Positions 10,296 through 22,300 of a stretch of 64,000 bases of DNA are shown piece after piece. The notes under the pieces were generated by a model. It was not told the origin of the DNA and did no database searches. It was given only the letters and a program-made list of their open reading frames with translations. The stretch's first letter is position 1, and the number at the start of each line of letters is the position of its first letter. Position numbers and translations under genes: made by a program. The stretch lies in NCBI GenBank assembly GCA_948144175.1, contig CANXME010002087.1, positions 124,001 through 188,000 on the forward strand, given 5' to 3'. The stretch is from Closterium sp. NIES-65. Lineage: Eukaryota; Streptophyta; Zygnematophyceae; Desmidiales; Closteriaceae.

Positions 10296-13200
10296 CGCCC
10301 CCTTGCTGTCAGGAGCACGCTGGACTAGCCCGGCTGCTGCACAGCATCGGTTGAAGGCTGCCTTCTCGAGCCGCTTCGTGAAGAAGTCCGCGGGCTGCGC
10401 CATTGTAGGGATGTGCTGCACCTCCAACTTCTTCATGCGCACCATATCCTGTAGCCACATGTGGCGACGGTCCACATGCTTCATGTGCCCCTGCAGCCCG
10501 CCCGCCTGGCTGAGCTGCACCGCTGACATGTTGTCGACGTACAGGGTGGTGGGGACACCCTTCTTGAGCAGTCGAAACTCCCACAGCAGGAACCTTAGCT
10601 TGCGCCCCTCCTTTCCCGCTTCCACCGCAGCCACAAGTTCGCTCTCGATGGAGGAAAGTTTGGTTGCACCCTGTAGCTTCTTGGCCTGCCATGAAACGGT
10701 AGCTTCTTGGCCTGCCATCAAACGGCAGCTCCGCCAAGCTTGAAGAGGTAGCCTCCCGTGGACGACCGGTTCTCCTTGTCGCCTGCATCATCTGCATCTG
10801 CATACCCTACGAGAGTCAAACTCTCTGGTCCTCCCTTGAACAGCAGCCCCTTGTCCGGTGAGGCAGCCCAGTAGGAGAGTGTGCGGAAGAGCTCATGCCA
10901 ATGCGCATCGGTCCTGAGGTGTGCACCTGCTGCAAGGCGACTGCATGCAAAAGAGAGGTCAGGACGGGCTGAGATGGCTGCAAACTGCACCATGCCGAGA
11001 ATTGACAAGTACTCGGTCATGGTACGATTGGCAAACTGGCCGGCATCCTGCTTAGCAAAGCTGGCAGAGGAGAGAGGAGTGATAGGCTGCTTCTTTGGTG
11101 GCGCCCCCTTGAAGAACCGCTGCTACACCTTTGCCACATACGCATTCTGGTGCAGGAAGAGTGTCCTGTTGGGACGATCTCGCTCAATCTGCAGTCCCAG
11201 GTAGCGCTCCACTGGCTCCACCTCACGGAGCTGAAACGCCTTGGCCAGCAGCCCCTTCAGGTCCTGCAGAAGCTGCTGGTCTTCACTTGCCGCAAGCAGG
11301 TCATCCACGTAGATTAGCAGCCACACGCGCTTCCCGCTTTCCCCATCCTTGTAGTATAGGGCCTGGTCCACAAGGCTCTTCTTGTATTCCTCCACAAGGA
11401 GCACCTTGTCCAGCTCCTTGTACCACAGAAGGGGACTCTGCTTTAGCCCATAAAGGCTTTTCTGCAGGAGGCACACCTTGCTGCTATCGTCGGTGAAGTA
11501 AGGCGGCTGCTGCATGTAGATCTCGCGGTCGATGGTGCCATGAAGAAATGCATTCTTCACATCAAGCTGCAGCAAATCCTGGTCCATAGCTGCTGCGATT
11601 CAAAGGAGCACGCGAACGGTGGTGTAGCTGCCAACAGGAGCGTAAGTGTCGTCGTAGTCGATGCCGAATCGCTGGCTAAAGCCCTTAGCCACTAGCCTGG
11701 CCTTGTACTTCTCCACGGTGCCATCAGGCCGCAGCTTCTTCTTCAGCAGCCACTTGACGCTGACGGTTTTGCGACCTTCAGGTAGGTCAGCCAACGTCCA
11801 AGTGCCTTGCTCATCAAGGCTCTCCATCTCCTCCTTCATAGCAGCCCACCATTCCTTGCCTTCAGGTCCGGTCAATGCAGCTGCTAGGTCGAGGATGACA
11901 CCTCCCCAAGCGCCTTCCTCCTCCTCATCCTCGTCCGGGTATTCCACGTCGTCATCGCTGCCCGTGTCGCACTCGTCCTCAGCAAGGTATGCCACGTCGT
12001 ACGGGTTGTCCTCATCATCCGCATCCAGGGCCGTCATGGCTGATGGCTGAAACCGTACGGGTGGCACCCCCTTGTTAGGCCTGCTGGATCGACGTGGGGG
12101 TGGTGGAATGGGCTGGAAGGGGGGAACTGCAGGTGAAGGCTCATGCTCATGGGCCATAGGTGACTGCTCATCCACTGCTACTTCTTCTTCTTCCTCCTCC
12201 TCGTGATCAGCCTTGCTGGTGTCAACCTCCAGAGGACCATCCGCCGGTCCTACGGGCGCCAAATCAGCAACGGAGGGTGGACCAAGAGGAGGAGGTGCAG
12301 TAGGTGCCTTGCTGCCCAAAGGGCCCACCGAGCGTTCAAGGGGTTTCTCGCCCCCTTGTACAGACGGTACCGGGACCACGATGACGGTACGTGGTGGCGG
12401 CGGATTCTGCTCGGGGTCGTGGGGCTCAGGGAAGAGAGATGGGACTGAAGCAAAGGGTGGTGTGGGCTGGTCGTTCCCGTCACCCACGCGTGCACGCCAC
12501 TTCTGCCACCGTTCAAGTGACATGTCCTCATAAAAACGTGCATCCCGGGTGATGACCATGCGCTTTGACTCAACATCCACCACACGCCATCCCTTACTTT
12601 CCATGCTCATGCCCAAATGAATGCCCCAACGAGTCTTGCTTGCAAGCTTCCCCTCACGCTCATGCTCAGGAACGAGGTACTGCACCATGCACCTGAACAC
12701 ACGGACCATGGATACATCGGGCTTGACTTTGAACACCACCAAATGAGGGGTCACACCATGGGGCAGGGTGGATTGGTGCACACGGTTTACCACCCACAAG
12801 AACTGCTGGAAAGCGAAGTGCCACCAGTGTGCTTTCACCCCCATGTGCCCCAACATCACACGCATGCCCTCGGTTACCGTACGGTTGCGGCATTCAGCCA
12901 CACCATTCTGCTGGGGGGTCGAGGGGCAGGAGAGTTGACGTAAAATTCCTCGTTGCTTCAGCAGCAACAGAAACTCATTCGACATAAACTCCCCTCCCCG
13001 GTCCGACCGCAACACCTTCAGCGTCATGCCGGTTTGGCGTTCAGCTTTGGGAAGCCATTCCTTGAAGGCAGCAAGCGCGTCGCTTTTCAGCTTCAGCGTC
13101 TTCCCCCAGGTGTAACGTGAGGCGTGGTTGACAAAGAGAATGTAGTACCTGCTTCCATCCATGGCTAGGGTCTGAAATGGACCGCACACGTCAGTATGGA

Positions 13201-15214
13201 CCAGCCCAAGTACCTGCTCCTCTTGCTCGTCGTGCAGCGGAAATGATTCACGAGTGAGTTTGGCTTCATGGCAGGAGGTGCACGGCATATCCTCACCTCC
13301 TTTCTCCATATCCATACCGAACACGCCACCGCTCGTGGCTGTCCGCTTCACCGCATCGAAGTGGACGTGTCCAAGGCGAGCATGCCACAGGTTGGGCGTT
13401 GCCTTGGAGCCCACCGCGTACGTCTTGAGGCTGGCCGCTCCATCTTTAGCTTCCGGCTTGCTTGATGCCACATCAGCAATCTCCTTCGCCGTGCCGTTGC
13501 TTGCCGTTGCAGCCGCCGTGCCGTTGCACGCCGATGCAGCCCCTGTGCCGTTGCTCGTCGCTCCACCCGCCATATCGGTGCATGCCGCTGCAGCCGCCAT
13601 GCCGTTGCATGCCACTGCTGCTGTTGCACCGTTCCTTGCTGGCCAAGGTTTCAGGTCAAGGCAGTGAAGGCGATGGCGGTATCGTGCCATTGCAGCCACT
13701 TGACCTCCTGATGCGATGATGCGAGTGACACCTTCCTCGGTTTGCAGCTTTGCTCCCTTGTCCAAGAGCTGCCCAGGGGAGACCAAGTTGGCCTTCATTC
13801 CTGGCACAACGAGGACATCATATAGGGTCACACGCAAGCCGTTAGTGCCCTCCAGCAAAACCTCACCAACACCGGCAACTTCTTGCATAGAACCATCAAA
13901 CCCTTTGACTGATTTCGTTGCAGATGGGTCACGGATCACCGTGAACCACTCCTTGCGGCCGGTCATGTGTTGAGAGCATCCTGAGTCAAGGAACCACAAG
14001 TCCTTGTCGTCGGCCAGCAACTTTGCAGCCGAACACGCGACGGTGAGCGCCACGCCCTTCCCGTCTCCTTCAGCTACGTTCGCGGCTGCCGCGGGCGTTG
14101 TATCTTTCTTCTTGTTGGGGCACTTGGCAGCCATGTGCCCCTCCTCATTGCAATTGTAGCAGCGCCCCTTGAAGGGGGCTCGCTTCTTCTCCCGCTTGCC
14201 ATCCTTCTTCTTGTCCGTCTGCTCCCTTCCCCCTTTTCCTTCCTTCCCGTTGACCCCCGTTGTAGCCACGATGGTGTTGACAGCGCCCGAGAAAGCAGAT
14301 GCATCGATGGTAATTTGCTTGTAACTCCGTTCGATGGAGAGAGTCTGCTCCTCCATCAACACCTCGCTGCACACGCGTTCCACCGTCATGTCAGGGCTGG
14401 AAATTTCGAGCTTGCGGCGAAGAAATCCGTACTCCGGTGGTAGGCCCTTCAGCACGTGGGCGGCAAACGTGGCCATGTGGACCTCCTGTCCAATGGTCAG
14501 CAGCTCCGCTCGGATGGTGCGGGCCCTATTGCAGTAGGATTCCGCTGTCTCATCGTCTCCCTTCCTGAGTTGGGCTAACTGGGTGTGAAGTAGGGAAGCG
14601 TGGAGGGCATCACGAACTTGATAAGTAGACAGCATATATGCCCATGCTAGTTGTCCGGCTTTCTCTTGCTGAGAGAAACCAAAGATGGACATTCGGATGG
14701 GTGGAGAAACACAGCGGTTCAGCACCATGAATGCAAGCATTTGGCCCTTTGCGTACTCCCTTCGTTGCAAGGGGCTGTTTGGGGCCGGGCTTGGTGCTGT
14801 CCCGTTGCAAAACTGCCACAAATCAGCATAGTGGAGCTGAGGTCGGATGGCGCTGACCCACGCGGTAAGGTCGTGCCTTCCCTCCAGCAGTGGCGTCACC
14901 GAGATGTGCTCAACTCCAAACTTGAATTGGCCATAGCTCGTGGCGATCATTCCCGTGTCAATGGTCGGTGCAAGAGCTCCTCCACCAATGCCCACAGCAC
15001 TAGGAGCCTCATGCACAGCTCCTCCTTCACCAGTTCCTCCTTGCTGGCTGCTCGCAGGTGCTTGCTCCGCCGCGCGCTCCCGAACCATGCGTAGTAGACG
15101 ACCATCCACAATGAGGTCGACCTCCTCATCACGCAAGTGAGGGTGGTGCTCACGAACGGACGCCTCCAGCTCCTGATGGGCATTCAGACCCTCAGCGCTC
15201 GTTAACCACTCCAT
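10290..15214 (-). pseudogene. Element A gag-pol polyprotein, broken
   Basis: Starts at ATG 15214 and stays open for 1204 codons. Gag carries a zinc knuckle CYNCNEEGHMAAKC at about residues 346-359. The protease motif LDSGCSQHM is near 412, the integrase zinc-binding segment is LWHARLGHV, the integrase core has HTDVCGP and LRSDRGGEF with QQNGVAE, and the RT N-terminal part follows. A TGA at 11602-11600 then interrupts RT. The frame continues through YVDD to TAG at 11125-11123 and TGA at 10720-10718. A 26-bp tandem duplication around 10690-10740 shifts the RNase H frame. RNase H (ESELVAAVEAGKE, YVDNMSAV, FFTKRL) ends in a TAG inside the LTR. This polyprotein differs clearly from those of B, C and F, so A is a separate copia lineage. 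Confidence 0.92.
10296..10304 (-). other. Polypurine tract of element A
   Basis: On the minus strand, AGGGGGCG directly precedes the LTR start TGTTAGAAGG, as expected for the plus-strand priming site of an LTR retrotransposon. Confidence 0.7.
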
Positions 15215-15309
15215 GCGCAGTCAAAACGAGCGTCGGCCATACCAACGTGGGAACGAAGTGATGGGAGGACAAAATCAAGCCGCTAGTTGGATCGACGCAA
15301 ATAACGCAG

Positions 15310-15321
15310 CTCTGATACCAT
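15310..15321 (-). other. Primer binding site of element A
   Basis: The minus strand reads TGGTATCAGAGC immediately after the 5' LTR end (CA at 15323-15322). This is complementary to the 3' end of initiator tRNA-Met, the usual copia primer in plants. Confidence 0.92.
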
Positions 15322-15888
15322 GTAGAATTCCACTACTATAGCAGCTTGATAGAGCTCAAAAGCACGATTCCAACGCACCAAAGAGTGCAGGAAACGGTCC
15401 ACTATAGCCAGAGATACACACAAACATAGCAGTGATAATGACTTGGTTGATTTCGAGTTTGTGCTCTTTGGTTTTATACTAGGACGCAATACAAAATAAA
15501 AGCACCCAAGATAGTGTCAACCCGGGTCGCACGTTGAATTTCGTGGACGCGAAATTCAAAGCCTTGAATTTCGCCAAGCGAATTCCATTGACTGGAATTC
15601 CGTAGACGAAAATTTCCGCGACAAGAATTCCGTCGACCACCGACTGTAACTCCCGTGCGAATTCTGTTGACTTCGACACTTCGCTGCCGAGTTTCAAACC
15701 GAACGTGACCCGAGATCGATTTCGCCAAACTGTCCCCAATCTGTCCCCAAACTCTCCCCAATCTGTCCTGACAAGACACTTTCGGGACACTTGAATCGAA
15801 AGGTCTCCAGTTCGAAACTCGTGTGCACCATAACCAGCGCCTTAGCAGAAACTGTCCAGAATCTGTCCTGAGACACTTTCAGGACAGA
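15322..15888 (-). repeat. 5' LTR of element A, proximal part
   Basis: Matches the 3' LTR pieces 4368-4479 and 9772-10215. The match breaks at 15888, where element E starts, and resumes at 16670. Confidence 0.92.
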
Positions 15889-16669
15889 TCGACCTGCTCT
15901 GATAGAGGTGGGTTACCCCCTCCATCTCCACACCCTCCTCCTTCCCCTCCCCCACACTGCTGCAGGAGCAGCACAGAAGGGGGGAAGAGAGGAGAGATGG
16001 AGGGATGGCTGCTTGTTGCCTCACACCCGCCACCCCGGTACCACTCCCCTTGCTCCCCCACACCCTCACACCCTCCCCCCCAGCGGCAGCTGCAGCGGTG
16101 GGACTGAAAGGAGGAAGTTGCACGGAGGTTGCCGTTGTGTCGCCAGCAGCACCTGTAGTCCGGGGACTTCGTCCGGTAGCCCAGTCGTAGCCAGCTGTGC
16201 CAGCCGCCCGTGGGTCCGTTGCTCGTCTGCCGCTACTTTAGCCGCGGGGCCTGTTACTCCTGTATTCCGGGGACTTCGCCCGGTAGCCGCTGTGCCAGTC
16301 TGCCTCCTGTTGCCCGTGTGTCTGCAGCTTCAGCCGTCGCCTCCTATCTCCTCTCCTCTCACTCTCTCTCCTCCTCCTCACTTGCCCGTTGTGACAACCA
16401 CTAGCTTTGCTCTTAATTGTGAACTCTAAACTATTGCTTCTTGAACTTGTGCTCAGAATGTGTGGTGACATTGTGATCCACCCTGAGCTTGTACTGCTTT
16501 GCTTGCTCTGCTGATTACACCCCACTTTGGCTATGGGGGTGTGTCAGAATGTTATCTTATGCTCTAGCCTATAGTGGGGTGCTCTATAGCGAGTACAACC
16601 CTTCTAGGGTTTGCTATTTGTATCCCCATTCTTGCTAGTGCAATCCTCTTCTTCCTTCTACTTTTGTCA
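15889..16669 (+). mobile_element. Partial non-autonomous LTR element E
   Basis: Lies in the 5' LTR of A in the opposite orientation. A PPT CTATGGGGGTG (16531-16541) is followed by a 128-bp LTR (16542-16669) that aligns with the 128-bp LTRs of element D. Internal sequence 16130-16320 aligns with the minus strand of D near 26560-26710. The 5' LTR is missing. At the left junction a PBS-like motif is present in inverted orientation. No gag-pol coding is seen; the open frames are short and Pro/Ser-rich. Confidence 0.8.
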
Positions 16670-16724
16670 AGTACGAATCCCAGCGCAGACATTTTGTTGC
16701 TCATGGTAGCATTTCCTTCTAACA
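16670..16724 (-). repeat. 5' LTR of element A, distal end
   Basis: Matches 10241-10295 and ends in ...aaca next to the target duplication CCCAT (16725-16729). Confidence 0.88.
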
Positions 16725-16729
16725 CCCAT

Positions 16730-17477
16730 GTCACATCGTAAACAAGAGCATTGCATGGCGACGTATTAATTGATGATTTGGTCCGCTTGAAGAGGCAGTG
16801 TAAAATGGTGCGTGGCATTTTCGCTATACAGCACGTATCAGTGATATTAACGCTACAGTTATAATACTGTAGCATTTAATATTTTGAGCGTGAATGAGGA
16901 ACACCTTTTAAAGGGATGTGACCATCACGAATATTTTGCCCTAACAATGTATCCTGCTACGTTGATGTACATCGCAGTGCACGCCCAACGTACTATCGGG
17001 CCACCATTAGCGCGGTTCGAAGTTGCTGTTTCGATTCACCAGATACTTCACTCGTCGGTATTGTAGTTATGCGCATGATGTGTGTGATTTTGTCGGACTG
17101 GCGCTGTAGGGAGTGTTCGCAAATGCGAGGGGCGGCTCGCAATGTTGTAATCGAATATCTCAGGAATGCACTTAATCACACACTCGAAACTCATATCGGG
17201 TTGGACATTATCAGAGTCATTTTCAGCTCACGTGGCCCATGCACGAGGGGAGAGCGGGGGGCTGTGTGACGTGGACCCAATCCTTGTGCAGTGCACCAAC
17301 ATTCCTGTCCGGACCTGGCACGCTATCCTGGAGGAATCGTGCCAGGCAATGTACCTGGAATCCTGGGTGGATGAACATTCCACATGATAAACCACGAGCA
17401 TTGGGGGCAGGGGAAAACATCAAACACTCCCATTGAAATATTTTTGCATTGTTTTTTCGAACAACATTTTGTAGAGT
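16730..17477. other. Intergenic, nothing recognised
   Basis: AT-rich sequence with no protein-like open frame. Short frames on both strands lack splice sites or motifs. It separates element A from the truncated gene copy that follows. Confidence 0.4.
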
Positions 17478-17795
17478 TCTGCCAAGGAGACTCCTGCTCG
17501 AGTTGCCTGTGACGTGCCACAGAAGCGACAAAAGCAGACGACGCAGCGGAAGCTTCAGCAAAATGCTCAGCAAATGCTTTCGCTGGCTGCAATTTCCTGC
17601 TTGCCTACGAAGATTCCAAAGCCAGTGGGCTCAAGGACTGTTGCAAAGGTGGCTGAGGCGAGATCGACACGCAACAGCGTGCCAGCGAAAAGGGTTGAGA
17701 AGGATTCGTCCCAGTTGGAACAAATTCGTTTGCGTTTTGAAGTTTCAAGAATGTCCAAGACGAGGTCTGTGCCTGCTGCTGCCATTGCAGCATGA
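17478..17795 (+). pseudogene. Truncated copy of the 34.1-kb gene
   Basis: From GCCAAGGAG onward, about 105 codons align with the last 100 codons of the gene at 34132-34668, sharing LPTKIPKPVGS against MPTKIPKPVGS and LEQIRLRFEVSR. The frame is intact to TGA, and most differences are conservative. The N-terminal 78 codons are absent. The break falls exactly at an acceptor-like attttgtag, so either the copy is truncated or its first exon lies elsewhere. Homology continues about 230 bp into the 3' UTR (tgtaaatagg, catgaaggact), showing genomic duplication rather than chance similarity. It could still encode a short protein. Confidence 0.75.
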
Positions 17796-18267
17796 GCCAC
17801 GAGCAGAAGGAAGGTTGCAGAAGTAATAAGCACAGCAGAGCAGACGTTCTGCAGATTGCTGATCTACCATACAAATTAGATTAATAGCTGTAAATAGGTG
17901 TCTTTGAATATGTACATTACGTTATACAACGCAAATGCGTTTATATATTGAAATCCATGTTCAATGAAGTGCCGTTTTTCATGCTGAATCACTGGAGGCC
18001 CATGAAGGACTCCACTTGAGCTCGTCTGCCAGTGGCCTGCCTCCTCACCCTCTTCACCACCTTAGAACACTCTTCCCCCTGTGGTCTCAACTCTCTTCCT
18101 CATCACCAAAATGTTTCTGACCCTAGCGTGACCCACCTTCCGGCCTGACCCAAGCCTGTCCTGTAAATGCCCCCAGAGTTTCTTTGGGGTCAAATTGGGG
18201 TTAGTGGTCAAAACAGGGTCAGTTGTGGGTCAGTGAGTTTTTTGACCCAAAAGTAACTTGTCCCGCA

Positions 18268-18660
18268 CAGCCCTTGGGGATCTGGGGACGCGGGTTCGAT
18301 ACTTGTCGCTGGCAGTTGTCGACTCCAATTTTCTATTGACTTAGAAGAATGTTGTTTGTAAAAAAACAAACAAACTAGCAGCGCTGTGACGGAGTTCGAT
18401 CTCCTTATCTTCGGATTAACAATCCAACATTGAACCACTTACACCTGGAAAATGCAAGAAGAAACAAAACCTCTCAATCGTTACGCAATGGAGATTCGAC
18501 CTCCTGACCTTACGAAACAAATCCCGCCTCAACCACCACTGTGCTGAACAACCATAATACATGTAAATCTTTTAATAATATATAAAACTAATAATCTGGA
18601 TTTGAAACCGTGGCCTTCCAATCGTGAAATGACACTCTCGACCACCGGACACACAACTCT
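18268..18660. ncRNA. Cluster of tRNA-like relics
   Basis: Four tRNA T-arm-like segments occur within 400 bp. One is forward (gggttcgatac, near 18290). Three are reverse: GGAGATCGAACTCC near 18400, GAGGTCGAATCTCC near 18500 and GGTTTCAAATCC near 18605. The segment near 18400 also has an anticodon-arm-like TTGGA-TTGTTAA-TCCGA, which would give a GTT (Asn) anticodon. Acceptor stems do not pair convincingly, so these are pseudogenes or SINE fragments rather than working tRNAs. Confidence 0.3.
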
Positions 18661-19340
18661 GTCGGTGTTGTTTGACTAAAAAACATGACCTCGGAGCAGA
18701 AAAATCGAGATGTTGTTTGTTATCCTTATCGCGCCACCTGTCGCCACCTGTCGCGCCACCTGCCATACAAACACCTCATCGTATCAGGACGCGTTCTCTC
18801 TGGCTAGATTGTGCGAAAACCGATCCAGCACCGTAACAAAACCTCGCGTATTGCACTCAAAACATCTGGACATTTCTTTTAACCATGTTGAGAACCGAAC
18901 CTGCGTAGGATCGACCACAGGATCGCCGTTCAGTGGACGCGCCCTCGACTAACCATCCACAACCCCACCTTCTCGACATTCCCCCTTCTTGTCCACTCAC
19001 TTCAGCATTTTTGTTTCACTTCTACGTGTTCCATGTTTTACTCTCGCTATTATCTTGTCAGCTAGAAGCTCAGCCTTTCCTATCTTCTAGGAGTCCTTAT
19101 CTTGCCGTTCCCTGGTCCTTATCTGTTCGCTCCCTAACCCTTAAACTTCGCCATCGATGAGCTGTTTCTACAGATCTATCAGTTACCGCGCCGCCTGTCA
19201 GTTTTCTTAAATCTATACGCTCCTAACATATTTTATTGCTTCCCGTTATGTACCTTCCTCTGGCAGAAAACGAGTGTCAACACAACATGAGAGTCTTAGG
19301 CGACAGAATGATAATCAATCATGATAATCAATCATCCGCC
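18661..19340. other. Intergenic, nothing recognised
   Basis: Short, mostly Ser/Leu-rich open frames only. A 13-bp direct duplication (gataatcaatcat twice, about 19310-19335) sits exactly at the point where element C is truncated and may mark the breakpoint. Confidence 0.45.
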
Positions 19341-22300
19341 GCCCTCCACGAAACAGAGCCGAAACCAAGGCTGAAGGTGTAACCCTGTGACGACCGCTGT
19401 GTAGCCTGGTCGTCAGCCCAAGAAGCGTCTGCGTGCCCAGTGAGGACCACTGGACTCTGCCCTCCAAGCACTAGCCCCATGCCCGACGTACTGCACAAGT
19501 AGCGCAACACCCTCTTCGCTGCAGCCATGTGCTCCGGTCTGTGTCTCCCAGGAGCAACATAGCGTGCAAGAATGCTATGAGGGTATGCAAGGTCAGGTCG
19601 TGTGCAGGTCATCAGGTACATGAGGCAGCCAACAAGCTCTGGATACGGGCCACTCGACTCTACGGACTGATCCGAAGGCAGAGCTGAGAGCGAGTGGCGA
19701 GTAAGCAGAGGAGTGGCCTGAGGCGAGGAGTACGTGAAGCCGAAGCGCTGAAGGACCTGCTGCACCATGTGTGACTGAGTCAGGGTAATGGTGCGGCGTG
19801 CTCTGTCCCGGGTGATTTGCAAGCCAAGGTAGCTGCGCAGTTCACCCAGGTCTGTGCACGTGTGTCTCTTCTGCAGCTCATACTTCACGTAGGCGAGTCC
19901 AGCAGTGTCAGCAGTGGCAAAGACCAAGTCGTCGACGTACACGAGGATGTAGAACGGCGGCAACGAGGTGTCGGTGCGCAGAAACAGCGACGGGTCGGCA
20001 GTAGAGGTATCAAACCCAAGAGCCGCAAGCGTAGTCCTCAGTGTGTCGTGCCACTCACGCGGTGTCTGGCGGAGACCGTAGACTGGCCGCCGGAGGCTCC
20101 ACTCGGTGCCAGGAGGAAAATTCCCAGTGAAGCCAGGTGGGCGGCGCAGCCAGATCTCCTCGTGCAGGCTACCCTGCAAGAAAGAAGTGTTGAAGTCAAG
20201 AGATTGAAGCTCGTAGTCGCGCTAAGCGGCTATGTGCAGCAGCACCCGAAGAGTGGTCATCTTCGGGGTGGGGGAGAAGGTCTGAAAGTAGTCAACTCCC
20301 TGCCGCTGACTGAAGCCACGAGCCACGTACCGCGCCTTGAAGATAGGTGGAGAACCTGGCGGCCGCTTCACCCTGAAGATCCACATGCCACTGACTATGT
20401 TCGCCCCAGGTGGGGGAACTGCGTCAACGTAGGTGCCTGTGGACTTCCAGGAAGCCATCTCTGCATCCATAGCTGCCTGCCACTAAGAGGAGTAGGGACC
20501 CTCTACGGCCTCCGCGTAAGAGCGCGGAGTCGGGATGTCAAGTGCATCCGGGTCTCCCTCAGGGGTAAGCAGTACGGACACGAGATGAGGTGAAGCAGCA
20601 GCCAGACACTGGAACTCCTCCTGCGTGTCCTCGAGGACGTCCGTGCCAAGGGCACACTCACCCCTGACGGACGGAGGACAGACAGACTCAGACTCAGCGA
20701 CAAGACTAGCAGCGTAGTCTAGACGACAGCGAGCAGCAAAGTCGACGAGCTCAGCAACTAGGGCAGACGCAACAGTGGACTCAAAAGAAGGGTCAGTGAC
20801 AACAGTAGCAAGGAGACGCGTGACAGTAGGACTGGCAGCACGAAGAGAGTCCGACTCCGGGTCAGCAAGAGCAGGAAGAGAAGACTCAGGAGGAGAAGGA
20901 AAAGGGGCACGCAGAGGAGCAGTGGACGGACGTAGACATCCGGTGTGTGCCAGGGATAGGAGGAGGACGCTGACGCGAACTGCGTCCACTAGTGCGAGAA
21001 GCACGGACAGGCGACGCAGGGCGAGACGCAGGCTCACAACGCTCAGCAAGACCTCTAGTAGGACCAGTGTAGGGAGACGGAGTAGGCAGTGGGGAGACCG
21101 GCTGTAACTGTAACTGCGACGGGACAGGTTGTGGACACTCTAAGGGAGGAGGAGGACCAGTAGAAGACGGGAGACCAAGAACCTGCTGAAGGAGCGGAAC
21201 GAAGTACGGCTGAGGCCGCGCGGCGACTCCAGACACAGCAGGGACAGCACCAGCACCCCCAGTGGCAGCACCAGCACCAGTAGCAGCTCCAGCACTAGTA
21301 CCTCCAGCAGCACCAGTAGTACCCCCAGCAGGACCGCCTCCAGGACCGATAGCAGGAGCCTCCGCGCCAACACCCGCAGCAGCTCCAGCTCCAGAAGTAC
21401 CCGCAGGCCCAGCAGCTCCAGTAATCCCAGTACGAGCACCTCCGAGACCCATGGCACCAGCTCCCTCAGCAGCAACAGAAACTCCAGTACCCGCAGCACC
21501 TCCAGCTCCAGCAGCTCGCCTCCAGCGCCGGGCAAACCACTCACGCAGCTCTTGTGGAGAGAGTGGCTCTCGGCACGACGAAGCACCCAGAGAACCGCCA
21601 GGCACAGCACCAGCAGGCCCAACTCCCTCAGTTTCCGCACCCCCAGGCTCAGTACCTCCACGCGTAGCACCCCTAGGCTCAGCACCCTCAGGCTCAGCAC
21701 CCCCAGGCGTAGCACCCCCAGGCTCAGCACCCCCAGACTCAGAACCCCCAATAGTAGCACCCTCAGGCTCAGCACCCCCAAGCGTAGCACCCACACGGTA
21801 AGCACCCCCAGAGTCAGCACCCCAAGGCTCAGCACCCTCAGCAGCACCAGAGTCACCAGTAACCTCGACAGGCTCGACTGCGTCTACCTGGGACACACCT
21901 GAAGGGGCAGGACCCTGAGGGGGGAGGGGGTCTACCGGGGGGGGACCTGGCACAAGGAAGAGCGGTGGCGGGGGGAGGGACAGAGTGCGGTTGGGGAAGA
22001 GGCGGTAGAAGGGGACCGGCTCGTCAAACGTAACGTCCTGGGAGGACAGAACACGACGAGAGGTGGGGTGGTAGAACTGCCACCCTGGCGCGTCAGGGGG
22101 GAAGCCAAAGAAGACGCAAGGAGCAGCACGAGGGGACAGCTTGTCCGCAGACAAGTCGCGGACAAACGCCCGAGATCCCCAGACACGGAACGTAGACGCA
22201 TCGCCTACCTTCCCCGTCCACAGCAAAGCAGGGGAGGTCTCCGGCATGGAGACCCTGGGGTGAAGGTTGATCTGATGCGCCGCGTACCGAACCGCAAACG

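Larger units (their letters stand above)
4368..16724 (-). mobile_element. Ty1/copia element A with nested insertions
   Basis: The element is bounded by the 5-bp target duplication CCCAT (4363-4367 and 16725-16729) and has TG...CA ends. Its 3' LTR (4368-4479 plus 9772-10295, about 636 bp) is split by element B. Its 5' LTR (15322-15888 plus 16670-16724, about 622 bp) is split by element E. The PBS, on the minus strand, is complementary to initiator tRNA-Met (15310-15321). A purine-rich PPT (10296-10304, AGGGGGCG on the minus strand) precedes the 3' LTR. With B and E removed, the element is about 6.3 kb. Confidence 0.93.
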
